From positions 1,674,001-1,738,000 of the forward strand of contig NZ_CP133592.1 in the NCBI RefSeq assembly GCF_031312595.1: a stretch of DNA of 64,000 bases. The letters are read 5' to 3'. This DNA is from Methanolobus sediminis (GTDB taxonomy: Archaea > Halobacteriota > Methanosarcinia > Methanosarcinales > Methanosarcinaceae). Both the position numbers and the translations under genes were made by a program. Under the pieces are notes generated by a model. It made no database searches. It was given only the letters and a program-made list of their open reading frames with translations, and was not told the origin of the DNA. Position 1 is the first letter of the stretch. Each line of letters begins with the position of its first letter. Shown piece after piece: positions 34,913 through 43,158 of this stretch.

Positions 34913-35519
34913 ATACCTTTTCAGAGAACGCGAGGGTTCCACTGATTCTCTTTATCCTTACCTTGAGGGTTTCGCCCTTTGCAGCACCCGGTACAAAGAT
35001 CGTGAACTTGTCAACCTTTGCAATTCCGTCGCCCTTGGAACCGACTGCATCGATGCGAACATCGTATTCCTTGCCTTCTTCAATGGAATCCTGCTTAACA
35101 GGTGCACTTGCACGTCTCTTTTTCACAGGCCTGTGAGCTCCACAAGCTGCACATTTAAGCACCATTACGCGGTCCATTTTGGTAAGCTGAGTGTCAGGTC
35201 TTCCACATTCGGAACACATAACGAATTCTTCAACATACGCCTCGATATTGGACTGGATCTGGTCCTTGGAGAACCTACCCTGGAACACTGCCCTGAGTCC
35301 CTCGATCTTTCCAGCAGTTCCCATTTCACGTGTGAGATATTTCATCAAATGATCAGGTTCCCTGTTAAGAACATCGGCGATATTGTTGAAGTTGTCAAGG
35401 ATCGTGGTCTTACCCTCTACCATGATCTTTGGCTCAGGGATTACGAAACGGGCATCCGTAGTCTCCATGTCGGGTAAGTTAGCTATCGCACGATCCAGAA
35501 GCGCTTCGTAATCTTCCAT
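34911..35519 (-). CDS. Translation initiation factor aIF2 beta with C-terminal TRAM domain
   Basis: aIF2-beta is part of the heterotrimer that brings initiator Met-tRNA to the ribosome. The 202-aa protein begins [12 protein letters not shown], has the alpha-beta core with [16 protein letters not shown], and the zinc ribbon [13 protein letters not shown] plus CAACGAHRP. Residues beyond about 145 add a TRAM domain ([22 protein letters not shown]), an RNA-binding module not found in the factor of most other organisms. The ATG at 35519 follows GAGGG. It lies 25 bases after the L10e gene. Confidence 0.93.
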   Translation of the reverse strand: MEDYEALLDRAIANLPDMETTDARFVIPEPKIMVEGKTTILDNFNNIADVLNREPDHLMKYLTREMGTAGKIEGLRAVFQGRFSKDQIQSNIEAYVEEFVMCSECGRPDTQLTKMDRVMVLKCAACGAHRPVKKRRASAPVKQDSIEEGKEYDVRIDAVGSKGDGIAKVDKFTIFVPGAAKGETLKVRIKRISGTLAFSEKV

Positions 35520-35544
35520 ATTTAATCCCTCTTTGTAATTTTGT

Positions 35545-36063
35545 TTACTGTACAAGTTCCATACCCTGGTCAACTACAATTCTGACTGGGGTTGGCAGTT
35601 TCTGGCCAGCCTTTCTGAGTGCTTCCTTTGCTGCTACAAAGTGTTCTTTGTTAACAGATATTGTGAAGATCTTCTGCTCGGCTGAAACTCTTGCTGCTGT
35701 TCCTACGTTCTTTCCGAATGCACCACGCATACCACTGGATACACGGTCTGCACCTGCTCCGGTAGCCTGCTTGTTCTCTCTGAGTACTTCGTGTGGGTAT
35801 ACTCTGAGCTTGATGTGGTATCCTGCACGGCCTGCTGCGTTTACCATTGCCCTGTTGGCGGTGATACGTGCAGCTTCAAGAGCAGTGTGACGTAGCTGGC
35901 ATCTTTCCTTTACTATAAGTGTGACCTTTACCGGGAACTCAGCACTCTTGTTACCCATGTCGTAGTGAATGATGTGGCTACCTGGCACACCACCCATGTA
36001 TTTCCTTCTGGTGAATGAGCGTTGTCTGACGTTCCTGTACATACTTGCTGGTTTTCTTACCAT
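35545..36063 (-). CDS. rpl10e: Large ribosomal subunit protein L10e (uL16)
   Basis: This protein is the archaeal counterpart of bacterial L16, near the A-site of the large subunit. The 172-aa product begins with [12 protein letters not shown] and has the conserved [15 protein letters not shown], the loop [21 protein letters not shown] and a basic overall composition. Length is typical. It is transcribed leftward together with the aIF2-beta gene, a link between ribosome and initiation factor synthesis. Confidence 0.96.
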   Translation of the reverse strand: MVRKPASMYRNVRQRSFTRRKYMGGVPGSHIIHYDMGNKSAEFPVKVTLIVKERCQLRHTALEAARITANRAMVNAAGRAGYHIKLRVYPHEVLRENKQATGAGADRVSSGMRGAFGKNVGTAARVSAEQKIFTISVNKEHFVAAKEALRKAGQKLPTPVRIVVDQGMELVQ

Positions 36064-36260
36064 GAATAAAATCTCCTTGAATTAATTATTGTAATAAAGA
36101 GCGGTACGTAACTATGATAGTACCGTTGTCTTTTGCCTCTGGATTTGTACCCTAATTGATATGTATATATTTGTATTTGTTGATGTTGCTCTCAACAATA
36201 TGGATTAATCTCGATGGCTGTCCTCATACTACCTAGGAGTTTATAAGTCTTGTCACAGGT

Positions 36261-37343
36261 TCAGAGCTCTCTGCTCAGCTGGACTGTAAGAAGACCAAAA
36301 CAACCAGACAACATCATATTTCCATATGGGGATGCAAAATGAAGCTTTTCCCATACAGCACTGTCCCTTTTATTAATCTCCATATCCATGAGTATATTAC
36401 GTCGGGGTCCGGTGATCATTATTGACCTGATGGCATCAGATCCCGGAGTTTCACGGATATAGCAGCCATGCCCTCCATCATCAAAGATATCCTCGAAACT
36501 AAGTTTTCCACTGGCAAAGTCCATTATATATTTCTGTAACTTTTCACCATCAAGGGCTGAGCTATGATGTTCGAACAAGGCTATAACACGATTATTGTCC
36601 ACAATAGCAGCAAGAGTATGTCCGTTACCTATGTTTACAACAATTGCAGGTTGTAATGCATTTTCGTCAATCAAAGCACCAAATATTGCTGCTGGCCCGG
36701 TATCCATAATAATAGTATCTTTGATGAACTCCTGTTTTTTCAGGGTTCTTGCAACTGCTGCCATGCGGGTAAAATCTTCAGGAACAGTATCTGCGTTGTA
36801 GGCAAAGTGTTCAAAGCTTCCTCCTTCATCAATAAGCCTTTCAAATATCCTAAAACGGTATATCCGGTTACTTTCCTGTGGTGAGTTTCCATGATCCTGT
36901 ACTGCCACAGCGATCATTTCAGGCATATTAACTCCAAAACTGGCAAGGGCATTACTGAAAGCGTCAACATCAATGTCCTGAAGAACGATCTCTTCTGTTC
37001 CTTCGGGAAGATTTCCCAGTTCATCACTGGTAATTATATTGATACCCATAGATCTGACCCTTTCAATATCATCTTTTATGGTAAGGGCCGCTCTCTCAGT
37101 TGCATATACCTTAAATCCATTTTCCATATGGGCTTTAATGGCTCTTACAGAAGGCCCTCCTCCCATGACATCTCCGGTCAGAACTATATTGTGTCCTCGT
37201 AGAGTTGCCTTTCTGATCCTTTCTGCAACAATTACTGTCGGCGATGGCATGATCATCACAAGACTGTTCTCTATCTCACGCTCAGTATCATAAAGCAGTA
37301 TATCCTGCGTACCGGTCCCGACATCTATAGAAAGAATCCTCAT
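36261..37343 (-). CDS. DUF1786 family ASKHA-like protein
   Basis: The 360-aa protein belongs to the DUF1786 family, which I remember as loosely labelled pyruvate-formate-lyase-activating but which has no radical SAM motif here. It opens with RILSIDVGTGTQDILLYD, an actin/sugar-kinase style phosphate loop. It has a later VVNIGNGHTLAA (second phosphate loop), DTGPAAIFGAL, and an HHSSALDG segment. A nucleotide-binding fold of the ASKHA type is my inference. The start is the ATG at 37343; a TTG six bases earlier is less likely. It is divergent from moaB. Confidence 0.82.
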   Translation of the reverse strand: MRILSIDVGTGTQDILLYDTEREIENSLVMIMPSPTVIVAERIRKATLRGHNIVLTGDVMGGGPSVRAIKAHMENGFKVYATERAALTIKDDIERVRSMGINIITSDELGNLPEGTEEIVLQDIDVDAFSNALASFGVNMPEMIAVAVQDHGNSPQESNRIYRFRIFERLIDEGGSFEHFAYNADTVPEDFTRMAAVARTLKKQEFIKDTIIMDTGPAAIFGALIDENALQPAIVVNIGNGHTLAAIVDNNRVIALFEHHSSALDGEKLQKYIMDFASGKLSFEDIFDDGGHGCYIRETPGSDAIRSIMITGPRRNILMDMEINKRDSAVWEKLHFASPYGNMMLSGCFGLLTVQLSREL

Positions 37344-37390
37344 GGTCAAATCGAGTGTTTCTTATACTTTTTCAGGTATAAATACTTCGT

Positions 37391-37930
37391 ATGAGCAGTC
37401 AGTCTACAAAAGAACACAAGGAAGGCACAGAAAAAGAATATTCTTTTTACCTGGTCACCATTTCCAGTTCCAGATTCAGTGAATTCGGAGCAGTTTCCTC
37501 ACCGGAAGAAGCCAACGACGGTTCCGGGAAACTAATGCATGAACTTGTTATTTCCAGTGGTCATAAAGTTACGAAATATGAACTGATCCCTGATGATCCT
37601 GCATTGATCAAAGGTGTCATACACCGGGCTCTTGAATCTGATGCTGATGTTGTCATCACAAGTGGAGGAACAGGACTTGCTTCAAAGGACGTTACCATTG
37701 AATCCGTAGCTCCTCTGTTTGACAAAGATATTCCGGGATTCGGTGAACTTTTCCGATTCAAGAGTATAGGGCAGATAGGCAGTTCTGTTATTCTTTCACG
37801 TGCAGCAGCAGGTTTGTTGAAAGGGAAAGTAATATTCTGTGTTCCCGGATCTCCGAATGCTGTGGAACTTGCGTTGCGAGAGATTATTCTTCCGGAAACA
37901 GGTCATCTTGTGAAACATGCTCGGCAGTAA
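37391..37930 (+). CDS. moaB: MoaB/MogA-type molybdopterin biosynthesis protein
   Basis: This 179-aa protein adenylylates molybdopterin, preparing it for metal insertion by MoeA. It has the family motifs VTISSSR near residue 20, the NDGSGKLM region, VVITSGGTGLASKDVTIE and CVPGSPNAVELAL. Length and motif order fit MoaB/MogA. moeA lies 4 kb further on, on the other strand, so these pathway genes are clustered but not in one operon. Methanogens need the cofactor for formylmethanofuran dehydrogenase. Confidence 0.93.
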   Translation: MSSQSTKEHKEGTEKEYSFYLVTISSSRFSEFGAVSSPEEANDGSGKLMHELVISSGHKVTKYELIPDDPALIKGVIHRALESDADVVITSGGTGLASKDVTIESVAPLFDKDIPGFGELFRFKSIGQIGSSVILSRAAAGLLKGKVIFCVPGSPNAVELALREIILPETGHLVKHARQ

Positions 37931-38035
37931 CCAAAAAAGGTTTATATTGTATATTTTACTTTATTAAAGTGTGTCAAAAGGCACATTTATATACGTTAAT
38001 ATTTATAATTGTATTAAAAGTTAATGTTGTAGAAT

Positions 38036-38068
38036 CCCTTTAAGGAGGAATGATTACTCTCTAAAGGG
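38036..38068 (+). promoter_or_regulatory. Leader hairpin enclosing an SD-like sequence
   Basis: CCCTTTA (38036-38042) pairs with TAAAGGG (38062-38068). The loop contains AGGAGGAATG. It lies 35 bases before the KaiC-like gene, which has its own GAGGG site at 38095. A TATA-like TTTATATAC at 37986-37994 would put this hairpin in the transcript's leader. Confidence 0.4.
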
Positions 38069-38103
38069 CAAATCCTATATACAATCCCAATGAAGAGGGA
38101 AAC

Positions 38104-38802
38104 ATGTCCGGCTACTCTTTAGGCATCAAGGAACTGGATGAGCTTTTGGGCGACATCCGGGAAGGAACTAATCTTATGATGATAGGTCCTCCTATGAGCC
38201 GAAAAGATGACCTGCTGGATGCCATTGTTTTTAACAGCCAGAGTCCGGCCGGATCTGCTATAATAGTATCTACACGTGAGCCAGGGGAACGTGTTCTCGG
38301 ATGGTTCGAAGATAATGGTTTGGACACATCAACTGCTGATATTGGCATTGTTGACTGTGTGACCAAGACACTTGGGCTGGGTGCATCAGATACTGAAAAG
38401 ATAAAGAGGGCATCAAGTCCTGTAGATCTCACCGGTATCGGTGTGAAGATCAGCCAGTTCTTTGAAGAGATGCTGGTAAGAAAGAAGAAACAACAGGTTC
38501 ATTTGTGTATCAACTCACTGTCAACTATTCTCATGTATTCTAACATACAGACAGTTTTCAGGTTCCTGCACGTCTTCACCGGACGTGTTAAAGCCGCTAA
38601 CGGTTTTGGCTTGTATGTGGTTGAAGATGAGATGCATGATGCACAGACAATAGCTACCCTGAAACAGCTCTTTGACGGAATGATCGAAATAAAAGCTGTC
38701 GGAGATGCCTATGCCATGAGGGTAGTGGGAATGACCTCAAAGCCTACTCCATGGTTTGAGTACGCTATCGAGGGAAAAGATATCGTTCTCAAGAAAACAT
38801 AA
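38104..38802 (+). CDS. KaiC-like protein with degenerate Walker motifs
   Basis: The 232-aa protein has the overall plan of a small archaeal KaiC/RadA-like ATPase (YSLGIKELDELLGDI, then strand SAIIVSTREPGERVLGWFE). The P-loop reads GPPMSRKDDLLD in place of GxxGxGK(S/T): the Lys is kept, but both key Gly and the Ser/Thr are lost. The Walker B strand reads VHLCINSLSTI with Asn instead of Asp. It is probably a pseudo-ATPase acting by binding, for instance to a true KaiC-like partner such as the one at 34017. It appears to be monocistronic and ends before a CTGCC/GGCAG hairpin (38805-38820). Confidence 0.85.
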   Translation: MSGYSLGIKELDELLGDIREGTNLMMIGPPMSRKDDLLDAIVFNSQSPAGSAIIVSTREPGERVLGWFEDNGLDTSTADIGIVDCVTKTLGLGASDTEKIKRASSPVDLTGIGVKISQFFEEMLVRKKKQQVHLCINSLSTILMYSNIQTVFRFLHVFTGRVKAANGFGLYVVEDEMHDAQTIATLKQLFDGMIEIKAVGDAYAMRVVGMTSKPTPWFEYAIEGKDIVLKKT

Positions 38803-38804
38803 AA

Positions 38805-38820
38805 CTGCCACGTAAGGCAG
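38805..38820 (+). terminator. Hairpin after the KaiC-like gene
   Basis: CTGCC (38805-38809) and GGCAG (38816-38820) form a short stem followed by a T/C-rich stretch. Confidence 0.45.
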
Positions 38821-38949
38821 TCATATTCTCTTGTACTACTTTTGCATGTGTTTTACAAACTTGAAGATATCCAATGGTCAGTTTCAAATATTCAATAATC
38901 AACTTATGACATATAATCAATATTTAATGCAAATTATCGGAGTATCATT

Positions 38950-39210
38950 ATGGATAAAGATAAATTATATCAATTAAAAAATGAAGCAACAAAGATCAAA
39001 CCTATAATCAATATAGGAAAGAACGGAATCACTGATTCTGTAGTAGAAGAAATAAAAAAGCAGGTAAAAGCTAATCGTCTTATTAAAATAAAGATGCTCA
39101 AGACCAGCGCAGAAGGAGAGGACATCAAAACATCTGCTGAGAAACTTGCAGAAGCAACCAAGACTACCCTTATTGACGTAAGGGGAAGCACAGTTGTTCT
39201 CTACAGGTGA
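38950..39210 (+). CDS. YhbY/CRM-domain RNA-binding protein
   Basis: The 86-aa protein is a single CRM (YhbY) domain, an RNA-binding fold linked to large-subunit ribosome assembly in bacteria and to intron splicing in plants. Diagnostic stretches are IKPIINIGKNGITDSVVEEI, with the GxxG loop, a KIKML strand and the C-terminal LIDVRGSTVVLYR. It is the whole domain with nothing added. It is a rightward single gene that converges on the DUF190 gene, with a shared hairpin between them. Confidence 0.93.
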   Translation: MDKDKLYQLKNEATKIKPIINIGKNGITDSVVEEIKKQVKANRLIKIKMLKTSAEGEDIKTSAEKLAEATKTTLIDVRGSTVVLYR

Positions 39211-39211
39211 T

Positions 39212-39230
39212 AAGAGACTTCCAGTCTCTT
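39212..39230. terminator. Shared terminator of YhbY and DUF190 genes
   Basis: AAGAGACT (39212-39219) and AGTCTCTT (39223-39230) form a perfect 8-bp stem with a 3-base loop between the two converging genes. Confidence 0.65.
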
Positions 39231-39559
39231 CACTCTTCTTTAAATCCTTCTCCAGAAACCACTTCCACTTCCTGCACTATCATAAGCTCAGTGGGAAGCA
39301 TTTCCTTTAGCTCAGGAATAAGTTTTCTTATCTTTTCTTCCTTATCCACTGCCTGAACAATTACCGGCAGGTCTGTTCCAAGTCTCATGACACTTGCAGT
39401 GTGTATCTTGTGGTGCACTCCGTATCCTTCCATGCAATGGTGGACTGTGGCTCCTGCAATACCTTTGTCTTTCAAGAACTCAATGACTGCATGGTGTGCC
39501 GTTTTGCCTTTATACTTGTCATTCTCGCTCAGATATATTCTTAAAAATAATGTTCTCAT
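39230..39559 (-). CDS. DUF190 family protein
   Basis: The 109-aa soluble protein fits DUF190, a ferredoxin-like/PII-like fold often found beside crcB fluoride channel genes. Visible features are the LFLRIYLSENDKYKG N-terminus, AIVEFL-type helix AVIEFLKDKGIAGATVHH, GYGVHHKIHTASVMRL and the LPVIVQAVDKEEKI strand-helix. Two crcB genes lie 1.7 kb away, on the same strand, separated by a rightward redox pair. A role in fluoride response as a ligand-sensing partner of CrcB is inference from this repeated association. Confidence 0.88.
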   Translation of the reverse strand: MRTLFLRIYLSENDKYKGKTAHHAVIEFLKDKGIAGATVHHCMEGYGVHHKIHTASVMRLGTDLPVIVQAVDKEEKIRKLIPELKEMLPTELMIVQEVEVVSGEGFKEE

Positions 39560-39725
39560 ATTTTCCCCTGAATACCTTGCTTGTTAATGCAAATGAGGTA
39601 ATGTTACATCTTTTTTCTGGTTATCTCCAATGTAAAAGTTGTTCACTCTGCTATATAGATTATATGATTAGGTTGCATGATTAGGTTTAGTAAACTTTAT
39701 AGCTTAAATGCTAATACCAATACTT

Positions 39726-40151
39726 ATGGAAAAAAACAATCATAATGTCATTACAGTTCTGGCTGTTCTGATACTAGTGGGGATAGCAGGTGCCTACACG
39801 TACCTGGGTTCGGATAGTGTGGATACTGACGTAAGTTCTTCAGAGGCTATAGCGATTGTTGAAAGTAATCCAATAGCGATTAATTATTCCGGAGAATATT
39901 TCCATGTGGAAGAATGGAGGGTGGCAAATACTGAGCTTGTAGACTCCGTTCCTAACGGCACCGTTGAAGAGAATAGTGTCTGGAGGGTCAGGATAATGGA
40001 ACGCAGTTGTGCATGTTCCGGTATCAAGGATCTATACGTGATCGAAGGCTTTGTCTCTTCCAGCACAGGCGAACTCCTGAGCATTGAAACCAAATCCGTT
40101 CTGGAAAGCGAGTATGATAAAAAGACCTGTTCATCGACATCCTGTCACTGA
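39726..40151 (+). CDS. Membrane-anchored Cys-containing protein of unknown function
   Basis: The 141-aa protein has one N-terminal membrane anchor (NVITVLAVLILVGIAGAYTYL) and an outward-facing domain of about 110 residues. It contains ERSCACSGIKDLYVIEG, an SSSTGELLSIETKS stretch reminiscent of PepSY-type domains, and a C-terminal CSSTSCH. The family is not recognised. It overlaps the next gene, a thioredoxin-CcdA fusion, by 38 bases, which suggests that its cysteines are the substrate or partner of that membrane thiol system. The start is the ATG at 39726; an in-frame ATG at 39708 would add six residues. Confidence 0.75.
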   Translation: MEKNNHNVITVLAVLILVGIAGAYTYLGSDSVDTDVSSSEAIAIVESNPIAINYSGEYFHVEEWRVANTELVDSVPNGTVEENSVWRVRIMERSCACSGIKDLYVIEGFVSSSTGELLSIETKSVLESEYDKKTCSSTSCH

Positions 40152-41229
40152 ACGAAATAAATGCAGGTTTTTGCTTGCATTTTTATTTACCTTTATCTTT
40201 CTCACTGGTTTAGCTCAGGCTACAGTTTCTGTAGAATATTTCTATGAAGATGGCTGCCTGAAATGTGCACAGGCATCACCTGTGATCGAAGATGTGGTCT
40301 CCGTTTATCCTGATATTAACTTCACTTCATATGAGATAAAATCCGCTTTCAGTCTGGCTAAAAGTTATGGGGTGACAACCGTTCCTGCTGTTGTCGTAAA
40401 TGGAAGTACTGTCATTGGTTACAACGACTATGAAGGTGACACTGAGATACTCCGTTCTATGCTTTCTGAAGCAATAGAAAGAGCTCCTGTTATGGATTAT
40501 GAAAGCGATTCATCAAAAGTAGAAGCTATATCTGATGAATCATTAGATGATCATACTCCTGCTGTGATTTTCATTGCAGGTCTTCTGGCAGGTTTCAATC
40601 CGTGTCTTATTGCTGTTATGGCTTTCCTTGCCTCAGCAATTGTATCCTCCGGAGGTTCCCGCAAGGACATGCTTGTTCTGGTTATCGGATTCTGTGCCGG
40701 GATATTTGCAACTTACATGGTTGTAGGGTTTGGGATACTGAACACAATTACATCTTTTCCCGGACTCAAAGATGCAATAACAGCATTCATGATATTCCTT
40801 GTAGCTATTCTTGGAGTCTGGCATATTTATGATGCATATTACATAAGCAAACATTCAAAATCATCATTCAAAACCCCTCATTCATTTGTGGATATGATGA
40901 ACCATGCAAGAGGCAAGAATATACTTCTCATCTCTTTCGTTGGCGGAGGGATATTCTCTCTCGTAAAAGCCCCATGTGTAGGTGCTGTTTACCTGATGAT
41001 CCTTGAAATGCTCCTGTCCGGTGGCAACACTGTTAATGCTGTGCTGTATATGGGTATCTATAATTTTGCAGTTGTCCTGCCAATTCTGATACTTGGTGCA
41101 CTTCTTGCTTTTGGCCTGGACCCAAAAAAAGTCAACGAATTCAGGGAAAAAAAGCGTGTGGAAGTGCGCCTGATTACCGGAATTATATTGATCTTGCTGG
41201 CACTGCTCTTGCAGTTGAACATCATCTGA
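40114..41229 (+). CDS. Thioredoxin-like domain fused to CcdA-like membrane domain
   Basis: The 371-aa protein has a signal/anchor (LLAFLFTFIFLTGLAQA), then an extracytoplasmic thioredoxin-like domain with CLKCAQ as redox motif and VTTVPAVVVNG as cis-Pro loop, a linker, and a six-helix CcdA/DsbD-beta-like domain. The two membrane Cys sit in AGFNPCLIAVMAFL and VKAPCVGAVYLM. It is thus a self-contained transmembrane thiol relay resembling DsbD, with domain order reversed. The start at 40114 lies inside the preceding gene. It overlaps crcB at 41222-41229 tail to tail. A separate ccdA/thioredoxin pair exists at 12619-13743. Confidence 0.88.
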   Translation: MIKRPVHRHPVTERNKCRFLLAFLFTFIFLTGLAQATVSVEYFYEDGCLKCAQASPVIEDVVSVYPDINFTSYEIKSAFSLAKSYGVTTVPAVVVNGSTVIGYNDYEGDTEILRSMLSEAIERAPVMDYESDSSKVEAISDESLDDHTPAVIFIAGLLAGFNPCLIAVMAFLASAIVSSGGSRKDMLVLVIGFCAGIFATYMVVGFGILNTITSFPGLKDAITAFMIFLVAILGVWHIYDAYYISKHSKSSFKTPHSFVDMMNHARGKNILLISFVGGGIFSLVKAPCVGAVYLMILEMLLSGGNTVNAVLYMGIYNFAVVLPILILGALLAFGLDPKKVNEFREKKRVEVRLITGIILILLALLLQLNII

Positions 41230-41572
41230 CAAGAACATGTGCTAAAAACACTGCAAAAAGGCACAACAAAAGATTAAGTCCGATATTCATCAGAAAATGC
41301 TTGTTCTCTCCCTCATCCAGAAGCCTGAAGCTTTCATACGCGAATGTAGAGAATGTTGTAAAAGATCCAAGCATTCCTATACTTATCATATAACGCAGTG
41401 TTCCCTCTAACGAAGTGAATGTCAGCACCGCGAGCACAAAGCTGCCAATGGTGTTCACTGCAAGTGTCCCGGCAGGAATCTCATTTATTCTGGGGATTGC
41501 ACCTGAAACAAGGTATCTGAGGTTAGCACCAATGAAACCTCCGATTCCTACAAGAAGGATTTCATATGCCAG
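41222..41572 (-). CDS. crcB: CrcB/Fluc fluoride channel subunit, apparent CTG start
   Basis: CrcB (Fluc) exports fluoride as a dual-topology dimer. The frame reads LLVGIGGFIGANLRYLVSG, NTIGSFVLAVLTF and IGMLGSFTTFSTFAYES, covering all four helices and the Phe-box region (FTTFSTF). No ATG, GTG or TTG exists in this frame upstream of the GTG at 41458, which would remove helix 1 and its conserved GGFIGANLR. A full AAGGAGG site (41580-41586) is followed exactly 7 bases later by CTG at 41572, the likely start (116 aa). A sequence error is possible. It overlaps the second crcB by 11 bases. Confidence 0.85.
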   Translation of the reverse strand: MAYEILLVGIGGFIGANLRYLVSGAIPRINEIPAGTLAVNTIGSFVLAVLTFTSLEGTLRYMISIGMLGSFTTFSTFAYESFRLLDEGENKHFLMNIGLNLLLCLFAVFLAHVLVR

Positions 41573-41960
41573 CTTCTTCCCTCCTTCTTACTAGGTAGAT
41601 AACCAGTGCCCTGCCGGTGAAAATTCCAGCAAGCGTTAATACAAGACTGGCAAGAATGTTGAATGCAGCTTCAGCCAGCTGCATCTGGAATGTCTGAACC
41701 GTGAACGTAGAAAAGGTTGTGAGTGACCCGCAAAATCCAATTCCGAAAAACAAACGTGTCCTTGGTGATATAATTCCAAGGTACTCGGAGCTGTACATGA
41801 GGATACCAAGCAGTATGCTCCCAAGCACATTTACCACAAGTGTTCCGGATGCAGAAGTAAAGTATCCTGCAATAAGGAACCTTGATATTGCTCCGAAGAA
41901 CCCTCCCATGCCAATGGTGAGAAGTTCTGAACCCTGGTTTTTCAGATAATCACTATTCAA
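41562..41960 (-). CDS. crcB: CrcB/Fluc fluoride channel subunit (second copy)
   Basis: The 132-aa protein is a complete Fluc family member with GMGGFFGAISRFLIAG, NVLGSILLGILMY, FCGSLTTFSTFTVQT and a final hydrophobic helix, ending with a basic tail (YLVRRREEAGI). The two crcB genes are adjacent, as in organisms where two differently oriented subunits form a heterodimer. It starts inside the 3' end of moeA (8-base overlap) and ends inside the start of the first-listed copy. Its link with moeA/moaD is unusual. Confidence 0.94.
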   Translation of the reverse strand: MNSDYLKNQGSELLTIGMGGFFGAISRFLIAGYFTSASGTLVVNVLGSILLGILMYSSEYLGIISPRTRLFFGIGFCGSLTTFSTFTVQTFQMQLAEAAFNILASLVLTLAGIFTGRALVIYLVRRREEAGI

Positions 41961-43137
41961 TTAACACTACGTCCACTTCGCTTCCTTCTTCGCACCCTTC
42001 AACATTTTCCGGGATTATAACAAACCCGTCGGATTTTGCAATGGAACTCAGTATTCCTGCACCAGCTGTCATTAGCGGATGAGCAATGCCACCTTCGAGT
42101 ATTACCCTTGCATAGCTGAGATATCCTTCCCTTGAGAGTATTTTCCCGCTTAATGTGGCTTTTACTGTTGTGTCCGGTATATCCGGTATATTTCCGGCTT
42201 TTCTAAGTGCAGGTTTACCAAAAGCAAAGAGTGCTACAAGTCCTGCTGCCGGATATCCGGGCATACAGAGTACTGGCACATTTTCAACAATTCCAAGTGC
42301 AGTAGGTTTTCCAGGACTGAGTCCCACTCCATGAACCAGTTTCCTGCCCAGTTTCTCCACCACAGCCGGGACAAAATCCCTGTCTCCAACCGAGGTTCCC
42401 CCGGAAACTACGATCATGTCAGTGTCGAGGTTTGCTTTGATTGCTTCTTCAATGAGATTCGCATCTTCAGGAACGATATCGCAATACACGGCAGTTCCGC
42501 CCCATTTCTCTACATACTCTCCTATCATGAGGCTGTTAATGTCAAGTGTTTTACCGGGTGCGGGTTCTTCATCTCCGGGAAGCGGGAGCAGGTCATTGCC
42601 GGTAGGGATGATTGCAACAACAGGTTTTGAATATACTTTGACTTCACTGATTCCAAGCGATGCCAGCACTGCAATATCACATGGCCTGAGGATGTGGCTT
42701 TTGTTGAAAATGATCTCATTCTTCCTGACATCCTCGCCAATCTCACCAACGTTCTTTCCGGGATGTACCTGCGCCCTGATCTCGATCATATCTCCAATGG
42801 AAATGGTATCTTCCATCATCAAGACTGCATCCGCATCATCAGGTACGTAATCTCCTGTATTGACCGGGGTGCAGGTTCCTTCCATGATCTCATCGGATAT
42901 CTGGAGCATAACAGGGTTTGTTGGAGATGCACCTATAAGGTCCACAGACCTTACTGCAAATCCATCCATTGCTGAACGTCTGTAATGAGGAACATTGCGT
43001 GGCGCAAGTATGCTTATTGAGAGCACTCTTCCGATTGCAGACCTTACAGGCAGTACTTCCGTTCTGTCAATACAATTTATCCCGGCAAGGAACATCTCCT
43101 TTGCCTTTCCGACATCTGTGCGTTCTCTGAATATCAT
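41953..43137 (-). CDS. moeA: Molybdopterin molybdenumtransferase
   Basis: MoeA inserts molybdate or tungstate into adenylylated molybdopterin. The 394-aa protein has the four-domain plan: PHYRRSAMDGFAVRS near residue 55, CTPVNTGDYVP with the domain II turn, the MogA-like domain with IIPTGNDLLP and VSGGTSVGDRDFVPA, LSPGKPTALGIVENVPVLCMPGYPAA in the catalytic region, and a C-terminal beta domain. It follows moaD by 21 bases and overlaps crcB, so molybdenum cofactor genes and fluoride channels form one transcript. Confidence 0.96.
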   Translation of the reverse strand: MIFRERTDVGKAKEMFLAGINCIDRTEVLPVRSAIGRVLSISILAPRNVPHYRRSAMDGFAVRSVDLIGASPTNPVMLQISDEIMEGTCTPVNTGDYVPDDADAVLMMEDTISIGDMIEIRAQVHPGKNVGEIGEDVRKNEIIFNKSHILRPCDIAVLASLGISEVKVYSKPVVAIIPTGNDLLPLPGDEEPAPGKTLDINSLMIGEYVEKWGGTAVYCDIVPEDANLIEEAIKANLDTDMIVVSGGTSVGDRDFVPAVVEKLGRKLVHGVGLSPGKPTALGIVENVPVLCMPGYPAAGLVALFAFGKPALRKAGNIPDIPDTTVKATLSGKILSREGYLSYARVILEGGIAHPLMTAGAGILSSIAKSDGFVIIPENVEGCEEGSEVDVVLIE

Positions 43138-43158
43138 TCAAGTTCCTCAGTTGTCAGT

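Noticed and set aside
38050-38064. Four-codon frame ATG ATT ACT CTC TAA in the leader hairpin
   Set aside because: The SD is one base from the ATG, too near for initiation.
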